Source: Tubulanus polymorphus
Lineage: Eukaryota; Nemertea; Palaeonemertea; Tubulaniformes; Tubulanidae
Reading direction: 5' to 3'
NCBI RefSeq assembly: GCF_964204645.1
Contig: NC_134031.1
Span: forward strand, 9,894,501 to 9,958,500
DNA: 64,000 bases
Positions 13,901-21,540 of this stretch are shown one piece after another (position 1 is the stretch's first letter; every line of letters begins with the position of its first letter). Under the pieces are notes generated by a model. The model had not been told where the DNA came from. It worked only from the letters and a program-made list of their open reading frames with translations, and searched no databases. The translations under genes were made by a program, and so were the position numbers.

Positions 13901-16235
13901 CCTACTATCCGGGATGGTATTGATGATTATGTCAGCTAGTGTTATAGTACTTTGTCTCGGTTTACAGCACATAGCCACCTGGTTATCCTATCTAACTATC
14001 CTCTGTATGATACTCTTTGTAATCGGTTTTGCAATTGGCCTGGGTGAGTAGTTCATCTGCCATTTATAGATAATTCATGTTTATTTAGTAATTAACAGAC
14101 GTTTGAAAGAGAAAAATAAAAGTGAACCTCTTTTGAAATTACCATAATTCAATCGTTATCCACAAGCTATCATTTCGTGTTTCATCTCGAGAGAAATTTG
14201 AGTTTGGGAGGTATTTGACCGAAAGGCTTTACTTACATTTCTTTGGTCGTCCTAAGGCGACCCTAATTACTCAAAATTGCGCATTTCTTTGATGAATCTG
14301 CGTAATTGTTTTACATACTTAGGAGAGTTACATCCCACTGCGAGGAAATGAGATTTAATTAATTGATTTAATCAAACACTGCGTTATTTTAAATATGAAT
14401 TTTCGAATTCATTCGACGATGATAATCTGTATAAACGTTCCATTTCAGGATCCATACCCCAGTTTATAGGCGCGGAGTTATTCAAACAGGGACCACGACC
14501 CCCTGCAATGTCTTTCGCCGGTATGTTGAACTGGTTAGCAAATTTTTTGGTAGCGATGCTATTTCCCATAATGCAGGTTAGTCGTATGCATATCTCTGAT
14601 CATTCCTCTAAATATAATCAGCAATACAAGATGTAATGGACATTTGTGAATTATATCGGTTTCTTGCGCCAGAGCTCTTTTGAAAAATTTAATTTCACAT
14701 TTCTTTTGCTTTTCTGACTTCGGACTTACGACTTCAACTACTGATGTGAAAATGCATTGACATCAACAACTAATCCAACAAGAGGACCGTAAGGCCCATA
14801 TGAATAGGGATATGATATAAAGGATAATAAGGATATGAAGTGTTAAAACTATCTGTAATTCGTAGATTTTCAGGATTAGAGATTAATGAAAACCTTACCT
14901 GGGAGCCACATGTTAATAACTAATCAACAAATCAAATGAAAACCTCTATCTACTAACGAGTGTAAAGAATATTCTACATAGTTGTCGTAAAAACTTATTT
15001 ACGATAGGTATAAACATAGTGCTCTTGTGTATACCCGTACTGTTTGGGGACCTATCCTAACAGTCAAGCAATCTGACTCTATTTCAAAATTAAAACGAAA
15101 TGTGTTAGACTAATCAATAATTTAGCCTATAATGCACCAACAGGGCCAATATTTAATAAATATAGTATATTGTAAATTCCAATGCTAATTAGCCATATGC
15201 TTGCAAATTGAATTATATCTTATCGAGCTCGAAACATCAAATTCAATTCAATCTTATTCAAATTAAAACAAATCTAATTTTATTTTATTCAGCAAAAACA
15301 TCAAATCTCATTTAATTTTTGTTTGTATAGATTTTTCGAAAATCATTGAAAGGAAAAAATAATTTATATAAAGCATTTGTTACTTAAAAGAATCACAATT
15401 GAACTGTGTTAATTAAAACAGGAGCTCGAGAGCACGACCTTCCGTCCTCTAATTAAGGGATGATCAAGCTAACCATAACAGAGCCGGCAGTTATAAAAGT
15501 GAAGTGTTAACAAATTGTTATTGATTAGGCAAAACATAGAACCTCATTTAATTTAAGCCGTAGGACACTTTGTTTTCAAAGCGATTAATATGTACTGTGT
15601 GCCCAAGTCAATTTTCCACATCCAACAACATTATATCTCACTAATTTGTCTATATTGGTATGAATCCCGGCTTTTAAGATCATTGATCTCTTGTTCCATA
15701 TTTATAATATCAAATGTCACTCAAATGTACGACAGTCATTGGGGAAACGTAGAGTAAGCGATACGCCAGAGCTTTGAAATTCAATTATTCCTGATGTATC
15801 ATTTGCCATAATTAAAAAAACCAAACTATTGAATAAAACAATGCTTATGAAACTCACTGAAAAGTTCAGTTGCCCTATATTCAAACCGAGTTAGACAAAT
15901 AACTTAAACTCCTTGTCAATTCAAAATGAAACGTGTGGAGCTAGGCCCAATTACACGTGTTTTCTCCTTCACCAAATATTTCTTCACCTTATTCATCGCT
16001 TTATGTGTATTTTCAGTCGGCAATGATGCAGTATGTGTTTTTAGTTTTCATTGCAATCACTGTATTGTTCGTGATTTGTGTCTGGCAACTCCTTCCCGAG
16101 ACAAAAAACAAGAGTTACGATGAAATATACAAAGAATTCCATACACCATATTCCAAGGAAAAGGACAACGCCGAACGTACAATGGTAGATATGATTGATA
16201 GTCATTTTTATCTAATGCTTGCTTTATATGATTGA
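7859..16235 (+). CDS. SLC2A/GLUT-type facilitative sugar transporter, 3' half (six exons)
   Basis: Major facilitator superfamily transporter that would move hexoses across a membrane by facilitated diffusion. Exons are 7859-7996, 13302-13492, 13633-13743, 13866-14043, 14449-14576 and 16017-16235; all junctions are GT/AG and the joined frame stays open for about 321 residues to TGA at 16233-16235. Family signatures in order: PGSPRYLL after TM6, [15 protein letters not shown] in TM7, [10 protein letters not shown] between TM8 and TM9, [13 protein letters not shown] before TM11, and [11 protein letters not shown] at the C-terminus. The N-terminal half (TM1-5) lies upstream of the window or in unrecognised exons. 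The 5.3-kb first intron holds a LINE and Polinton-like debris. TM10 is unusual: GLGSIPQF replaces the usual GPGPIPWF. The exact substrate cannot be told. Confidence 0.93.
8014..8754. other. Intronic DNA with a short (TAA)n tract
   Basis: No coding signal. A TAA tract lies near 8532-8551, followed by AT-rich sequence resembling the inverted 3' tail of a retroelement. No family could be assigned. Confidence 0.4.
8755..9420 (-). pseudogene. DNA polymerase B fragment around motif A, copy 2
   Basis: Minus-strand remnant homologous to 46370-46990, from the linker before motif A through the region just past it. Best-preserved parts are the CFxxPGLTWxCGLKY-like stretch near 9090-9110 and the residues around motif A near 8925-8950. 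No intact frame remains. It sits in the first intron of the GLUT gene together with an element end at 12965-13072, so a longer element probably once filled the intron. Confidence 0.8.
9530..12640 (-). pseudogene. Non-LTR retrotransposon (CR1/L2/Jockey-like), degenerate
   Basis: Minus-strand LINE remnant. Pieces in order: an AP-endonuclease start (12629-12438, [14 protein letters not shown] then PDIILLCET), reverse transcriptase fingers with YRPISLLPV and [10 protein letters not shown] (11743-11417), the catalytic [10 protein letters not shown] (11410-11171), [14 protein letters not shown] and FANDTT (11270-11067), and a C-terminal segment with [18 protein letters not shown] (10467-10138). The catalytic FADD is changed to FAND and the frame is broken repeatedly, so it is dead. 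Its 3' tail appears to extend to about 9530. A TTAA-flanked element is nested at 10413-10929. Confidence 0.88.
10413..10929. mobile_element. TTAA-flanked element nested in LINE (piggyBac-like MITE)
   Basis: Begins TTAACCCTAAGA and ends TCTTAGGGTTAA, a terminal inverted repeat inside duplicated TTAA target sites. Removing it rejoins AT-rich LINE sequence. No coding capacity, about 0.5 kb. TTAA duplication is the hallmark of piggyBac-type transposition; the assignment is by ends only. Confidence 0.65.
12641..12964. other. Intronic DNA, probable upstream part of the LINE
   Basis: Lies between the endonuclease remnant and the Polinton-like end. Short open frames here (for example 12727-12927) show no family signal. 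Confidence 0.35.
12965..13072 (+). repeat. Polinton-like terminal repeat in GLUT intron
   Basis: Carries the end-proximal block seen at 32215-32320 (a TTCTATCTTCCA stretch, GGGGGAAAATTACT, GACCTCTGATTCC) and finishes GCAATTACT at about 13072. This orients an element end facing right, 230 bp upstream of the second GLUT exon. Confidence 0.65.
13302..13492 (+). CDS. GLUT exon: cytoplasmic loop and TM7
   Basis: Acceptor TTAAAG ends at 13301; the first two bases complete the Ala codon begun by the previous exon. Encodes ALKFFRG, the amphipathic loop with [12 protein letters not shown], then TM7 ending QQLSGINV, which carries the Gln-Gln and Asn residues that line the sugar site in this family. 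Donor GTGCGT follows at 13493. Confidence 0.93.
13633..13743 (+). CDS. GLUT exon: TM7 end and TM8
   Basis: Starts in phase 0 with VFYYSTGVF and ends with [10 protein letters not shown], keeping the TM8 Asn of the family. Acceptor TTTTTAG, donor GTGTGT. Confidence 0.92.
13866..14043 (+). CDS. GLUT exon: cytoplasmic GRR motif, TM9 and start of TM10
   Basis: Starts [16 protein letters not shown], with the charged [ED]x-GRR loop between TM8 and TM9 that is diagnostic of sugar porters, followed by two hydrophobic helices and ending IGFAIGLG. Acceptor TTTCAG, donor GTGAGT. It leaves in phase 1. In TM10 the Glu normally found three residues before the GPGP motif is not present. Confidence 0.93.
14449..14576 (+). 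CDS. GLUT exon: TM10/TM11 with [10 protein letters not shown]
   Basis: Completes the Gly codon of the previous exon, then encodes [17 protein letters not shown] and [11 protein letters not shown]. The family consensus is PIPWF...AELF.QGPRP....NW..NF, so the Trp of TM10 is replaced by Gln while the TM11 Asn-Trp and Asn are kept. Acceptor TTTCAG, donor GTTAGT. Confidence 0.92.
14577..16016. other. GLUT intron, nothing recognised
   Basis: AT-rich intron of about 1.4 kb without coding signal or clear repeat ends. Confidence 0.5.
16017..16235 (+). CDS. GLUT terminal exon: TM12 and PETK motif
   Basis: Acceptor TTTTCAG ends at 16016. Encodes the last helix ([18 protein letters not shown]), the [15 protein letters not shown] motif that closes GLUT proteins, and a cytoplasmic tail of about 35 residues ending at TGA 16233-16235. 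A donor-like site could exist in the tail, but the frame ends cleanly. Confidence 0.9.
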   Translation, partial: SAMMQYVFLVFIAITVLFVICVWQLLPETKNKSYDEIYKEFHTPYSKEKDNAERTMVDMIDSHFYLMLALYD

Positions 16236-16569
16236 TCATTATACCTATATAAGCACAGCTCGGAGGCTACAATTCCATTTGGTTAAGTATCCTCAATGCC
16301 AATCAAAGTGTCGATTTTATTTTAATGAGTACCCAATTCAACAGGTGACTCTACTGTACCAGGACACTTTCAAATAATAGGCATTAAGAAAAACAAATAA
16401 AGCATTAAGCCTTCTCACTTTTAAGATGCAGCTAATCAACACAACAAAACTAGAAAGAATCTTTCCATAAGGTCGAAGACACTGAGAGACAGTTACGAAC
16501 TCTTTCGTCCAGACCACTTCCACGCGAGAACAAAACTTGTACGCCGATACGAGGTCGTAGTCTACGTTC

Positions 16570-16570
<1 letters not shown>

Positions 16571-16645
<75 letters not shown>
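16571..16645. repeat. (TAA)n microsatellite, SINE tail
   Basis: About 75 bp of perfect TAA repeat. Read on the minus strand it is the (TTA)n tail at the 3' end of the SINE at 16646-16912. Confidence 0.95.
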
Positions 16646-16912
16646 GTGCTTATATAGCGCCTTTCCAATGAATGCTCAAAGCGCTGTCACTCAATTATTA
16701 CCCAGCTTCTGTTACCAATCCAGTACATTCTTACTCTCCCTGGGAAGATGCAACACCGATACGCTGCAGAGCGATCAAGGCGTCGTCAGCCAGTAGCAAT
16801 TGTGAATTAATGCCTTGCCTAAGGACACTACAGCACAGCCGGGGTTCGAACACACAACCTCCCGATTGGGGGGGGCGAGCACTCTACCACTAAGCCACAC
16901 TGCTCCACACTC
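16646..16912 (-). mobile_element. tRNA-derived SINE
   Basis: On the minus strand a tRNA-like head shows an RNA polymerase III A box, TGGCTTAGTGGTAGAGT (16897-16881), and a B box with GGTTCGAACC-type sequence near 16852-16840 (TTCGAACCCC). A body ending in AGCGCTTTGAGCATTCATTG and a ...GGCGCTATATAAG segment then meets the (TTA)n tail. The internal promoter, unrelated body and simple-repeat tail are the classic SINE layout. The AGCGCT...GCGC body motif is common in marine invertebrate SINEs. Confidence 0.85.
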
Positions 16913-17014
16913 AAGCCACAATCATCCCAGTTGCCGGGCCAAACTTTGAAGTGAGGATCAGAAAACTGTATTAGTGACGTGAAACATGATGAACCGGTTT
17001 TCCAGGTATATAGA

Positions 17015-17157
17015 GGTCAGAAACTGACGATCTGCGCGAACCAGTTACGCGATGATTAGTTGCGCGAGTTGTTACATCGCGCAGCTAAGATATTTTCATG
17101 ATCAGTTGCGCGATAAAGGTCAGAAACTGACGATCTGTGCGAACCAGATACGTGATC
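17015..17157 (+). repeat. Direct repeat of about 40 bp
   Basis: The stretch GGTCAGAAACTGACGATCTG plus about 20 further bases occurs at 17015-17055 and again at 17118-17157 with few changes. The copies contain GTCAG/CTGAC inverted pairs, and TGCGCGA motifs lie between them. Purpose unknown. Confidence 0.7.
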
Positions 17158-17315
17158 GCGTAATTCAATTTAATATATCTTTATTGTCCTTTGAGTAATA
17201 TAAAATACAAGTCAGGTTTTTTAACAATAAAGATGAGAAAAGGATAAAATACAGAATTTCCAGGAAATTACAATAAAACCGCAGTTACAAAATATGGATA
17301 AACATCAACATTATT

Positions 17316-17471
17316 AGAGTAATTGTATAAATGGGGGTTCATACCAGAGGTCGAGTGGTCGAGCTCGTAAAAGATATGAAATAAATTCTCGCACGCTCGA
17401 ATTTATTTTTCATTTTTTACTCACTCAATTTCTCTACCTCTGATATGAACCCCCATTTATACAATTACTCT
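17316..17471. repeat. Short palindromic unit made of two Polinton-like TIRs
   Basis: Starts AGAGTAATTGTATAAATGGG and ends with its inverted complement, CCCATTTATACAATTACTCT. Inward of both ends come GGTTCATACCAGAGGT-type sequences, the same block found at the element ends elsewhere. The unit is only 156 bp and behaves like a MITE derived from the element's ends. It lies just upstream of polymerase copy 3a. Confidence 0.75.
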
Positions 17472-17765
17472 TATAATTCCATATATATATGAATAATACA
17501 TAAATGAATATCATATAAATGAATGGTCATATAAATGAATATAATTTACAAGTCTCAACACGCATCGTTTATTATTGATTTTCGGTGTAAATTGAAAGGT
17601 TTTACCACATTGCGAAACTCCTCATGTAACAGCTGGTAATGCACAATAAGATGAAATAACATTTGAATAGTATAAATACACAACTGTTTCTATTGCATCA
17701 TACGTGATGTAGGTGCGTTGAGGTTAGTGTCGTGTTCAATTTTAATAAATAATTTTGTATAATAA
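17472..17765 (+). promoter_or_regulatory. Leader region upstream of polymerase copy 3a
   Basis: AT-rich non-coding interval between the terminal repeat and the ATG at 17766. It probably held the polymerase promoter, but no defined element can be pointed out. TATAAATA-like sequence occurs at 17679-17688. Confidence 0.3.
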
Positions 17766-19408
17766 ATGGAAGCGAACAAGAAGTACTACTGTCCAACATG
17801 TAAAATTGATATAAATAAATCTCACAAAGCAAGATATAATAATACTAAATCTCACTCAGAAAATAAATTAAAATTAGAATATAAAGATGGTATAGTAGAA
17901 ACTAAATTAGAAGAATTGAAAAATGAAAATGAAACATACAAATGTGTTACGTGTAATCAATCATTCAGTAACAAAGGCTATTAAATCTAAAAGCCATATT
18001 AGAAATATTAATAATTATATTTTAGGTTGAGATTATTTAGATGAAAATAATGATCAAAAACAAAGCACAATTAAAAGAATAAAAAAGAAATTAAACAATA
18101 AAAGACCATACATGGAAGATGTAAGAAATTATATTAATTCATTTGATGATAAAAAAGAAATAGAGATAATGGAAGAATTTAAAGGTGATATTGGTCGAGC
18201 TGCTATTGAGTTTAGATTTTATAAAGGTAAAACGTTAGAAGAAAATAAAAAACTAAGAAAATATGAAAAGTATTATAAAAAATGATTACAGACGTAGAAT
18301 ATCCTAAAATAAGTATATCTGCTAAAGGTAAATTTATGAAATCTGAAGATAAACCAATATATGATATAAATTCTCATTCACAACATATTTCAAAACAACA
18401 TATAGATGATAGATTAAATAAATGTTACAATGAAGTAAAAAATAAAGTAGAAAAGAGATATTTTGAAGGGTCTGGTTTAATATTGGATGAAATATTTATG
18501 ACGTTACATGTGTAAAATACAAAATATAATAAATTAACTAAATGAAAACAATTGATGAAAATAATTTATCACATTATAAAGATGTTAACATAAATGTATC
18601 TTAAATGGAAGTTATATTAAACTACCATTTAAAACTAATGCTGTTATAAATGTACAAAATTTTGATGATAAATGTTTTTATGGGTAATTATAAGTTGTTT
18701 ACATCCAACAGAAGATATTACACATAGTTTTAGAGTATCAAATTATATACTATTTGAAAATAATTATAAGATAGAAATGTACCCTCTTAAAATCAGAACT
18801 ATTCCAAAAATAGAAGGAGATAATGATTTAAAAATAAATGTATATGATTTAATAAAATTACCAAATACAAAAGGTAATAAAATTGAACATTTTACATTAG
18901 AACCTTTATACCTATCAAAAGATTATGATTCAAATGATGCTCATATATTATATTATGAGAATCATTATATGTGGATAAAACAAATCGATTTATTTTTTGT
19001 TAATGTATCAGTTTCATTACAATGTATTACAATCTCATTTTGGAGAAAAGCATATAGAAATTATGTATTTTGATACTGACAGTTACATTTTAAAGATTAA
19101 AACTAATAATCTAAGAAATGATTTAACTAAATTAAAACATCATTTTGATTTTAGTAATTATCCTAAAGATAATCCGTTATATAATTCTGAAAAAAAGTTC
19201 CAGGCAAATTTAAAGATGAATTAGGTTCTGACGAAATGATAGAGTTTATAGGAATTAGATCTAAAATGTATAGTTACAGAACTAAAGAGCATGAGGCAAA
19301 AAATCAAAAGTTGTAACAAAATGTATAGTAGAAAAGAATATTCATTTTAAAGATTAAATCAATTGCATATTTGATGAAGAAACTAACAAACATAAGATGA
19401 AATGTCTG
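17766..19408 (+). pseudogene. DNA polymerase B, internally deleted, intein-free (copy 3a)
   Basis: Starts with ATG and a zinc-finger-like N-terminus (YYCPTCKIDINKSHK, 17784 on), followed by NETYKCVTCNQSF, the TDVEYPKISISAKG block (18290), and the conserved DDKCFLWVII...LHP and HYMWIKQIDLFF segments near 18670-18990. There a deletion removes the exonuclease domain and motifs A and B, and the frame resumes just before motif C: EIMYFDTDSYILKIKTNN (19057-19110). Both motif C aspartates and the Thr are continuous, so no intein is present. The C-terminal EMIEFIGIRSKMY block follows before the frame ends in the minisatellite. Several stops lie upstream. Confidence 0.9.
19066..19083 (+). other. Empty intein insertion site (intact motif C YFDTDS)
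   Basis: TAT TTT GAT ACT GAC AGT encodes YFDTDS without interruption. In the copies at 22721 and 45738 the same codons are split between Asp and Thr by an intein. This is the uninvaded homing site of the same gene family. Confidence 0.92.
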
Positions 19409-21540
19409 AAATAATAAATTGTCGCGGCCAATAAAACAAATAAATATTACATGCGACAAAAACCAAAATGATGAATTGTCGCGGGCGACAAAACCAAAAT
19501 ATTGAATTGTCGCGGGGGACAAAACCAAAATAATGAATTTTCGCGGGCGAAAAAAAACCAAAATATTGAATTGTCGCGGGCGACAAAACCAAAATAATGA
19601 ATTTTCGCGGGCGATAAAACCAAAATAATGAATTGTGGCGGGCGACAAAACCAAAATAATGAATTGTCGCGGGCGACAATACCAAAATATTGAATTGTCG
19701 CGGGCGACAAAACCAAAACATTGAATTGTCGCGGGCGACAAAACCAAAATAATGAATTGTCGCGGGCGATAAAACCAAAAAATGAATTGTCGCGGGCGAC
19801 AAAACCAAAATAATGAATTGTCGCGGGCGACAATTCCAAAATATTGAATTGGGCGATAAAACCAAAATATTGAATTGTCGCGGGCGACAAAACCAAAAAA
19901 ATGAATTGTCGCCGGCGACAAAACTAAAATAATGAATTGACGCCGGCGATAAAACCAAAAAAATGAATTGTCGCGGGCAATAAAACTAAAATAATGAATT
20001 GTTGTAGGCGATAAAACCAAAATATTGAATTGTCGCGGGCGATAAAACAAATAAATATTACATGCGACAAAAACAAAAATATTGAAGTGTCGCGGGCGAC
20101 AAAACCAAAATATTGAATTGTCGCGGGCGACAAAACAAAAATATTGAATTGTCGCGGGCGACAAAACCAAAATATTGAATTGTCGCGGGCGACAAAACCA
20201 AAATGATGAATTGTCGCGGGCGATAAAACCAAAATAATGAATTGTCGCTGGCGATAAAACCAAAATAATGAATTGTCGCGGGCGATAAAAGCAAAATATT
20301 GAATTGTCACGGGCTACAAAACTGAAATAATGAATTGTCGCGGGCGGTAAAACCGAAATAATGAATTGTTGCGGGTGATATAACCAAAAAATTAATTGTC
20401 GCGGGCGACAAAACCAAAATATTGAATTGTCGCTTGCGACAAAACCGAAATAATGAATTGTCGCGGGCGACAATACCAAAATATTGAATTGTCGCGGGCG
20501 ACAAAACCAAAATGATCGATTGTCGCTGGCGATAAAACCAAAATAATGAATTGTCGCGGGCGATAAAAGCAAAATATTGAATTGTCGCGGGCTACAAAAC
20601 CAAAATAATGAATTGTCGCGAGCGGTAAAACCAAAATAATGAATTGTCGCCGGCGATAAAACCAAAATATTGAATTGTCGTCAGCGATAAAACCGAAATA
20701 TTGAATTATCATGGGTTATAAAACCAAAATATTGAATTGTCGCGGGCGACAAAACCAAAAAAGTGAATTGTCGCGGGCCAAAACTAAAATAATGAATTGA
20801 CGCGGGCGATAAAACCAAAAAAATGAATTGTCGCGGGCGATAAAACTAAAATAATGATTGTCGCGGGCGACAAAACCGAAATATTGAATTGTCGCAGGCG
20901 ACAAAACCAAAATAATGAATTGTTGCAGGCAATAAAACCAAAATAATGAATTGATGCGGGCGATAAAACCAAAATAATGAATTGTCGCGGGCTACAAAAC
21001 CAAAATCATGATTTGTCGCGGGCGACAAAACCAAAATATTGAATTGTCGCAGGCGACAAAACCAAAATATTGAATTGTCGCAGGCGACAAAACCAAAATG
21101 ATGAATTGTCGCCGGCGATAAAACCAAAATAATGAATTGTCGCGAGCGATAAAAGCAAAATATTGAATTGTCGCGGGCGACAAAACCAAAAAAATGAATT
21201 GTCGCGGGCGATAAAACTAAAATAATGATTGTCGCGGCGACAAAACCGAAATATTGAATTGTCGCAGGCGACAAAACCAAAATAATGAATTGATGCGGGC
21301 GATAAAACCAAAATAATGAATTGTCGCGGGCTACAAAACCAAAATCATGATTTGTCGCGGGCGACAAAACCAAAATATTGAATTGTCGCAGGCGACAAAA
21401 CCAAAATGATGAATTGTCGCGGGCGATAAAACCAAAATAATGAATTGTCGCGAGCGATAAAAGCAAAATATTGAATTGTTGCGGGCTACAAAACCGAAAT
21501 AATGAATTGTCGCGGGCGACAAAACCAAAATATTGAATTG
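19409..21540 (-). repeat. 31-bp minisatellite array 1 (about 69 units)
   Basis: Tandem 31-bp units, each with an interrupted palindrome TTGTCGC-GG-GCGACAA followed by AAACCAAAATATT or AAATAATGA variants. The array is about 2.13 kb. Units vary by point changes, mostly GCGAC/GCGAT, so half of the stems keep G-T pairing. Because 31 is not a multiple of 3 and the minus strand of the unit has no stop in any frame, long spurious open frames run through the array. It joins the C-terminus of copy 3a to the middle of copy 3b. A second array, inverted, lies at 36640-37763. Confidence 0.97.

Noticed and set aside
16450-16668. Poly-tyrosine ORF
   Set aside because: Translation of the (TAA)n tail of the SINE on the minus strand.
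16840-16900. Functional tRNA gene
   Set aside because: A and B boxes are present, but there is no complete cloverleaf and the sequence continues into a SINE body and (TTA)n tail.
19304-20665. 453-codon open frame on the minus strand and overlapping long frames
   Set aside because: It lies wholly in the 31-bp minisatellite. The peptide is a mechanical translation of the repeat (phase shifts every unit), with equally open alternative frames.
19409-21540. CRISPR-like array of ~31-bp repeats
   Set aside because: The units are directly contiguous with no unique spacers, in a eukaryotic context with no cas genes.
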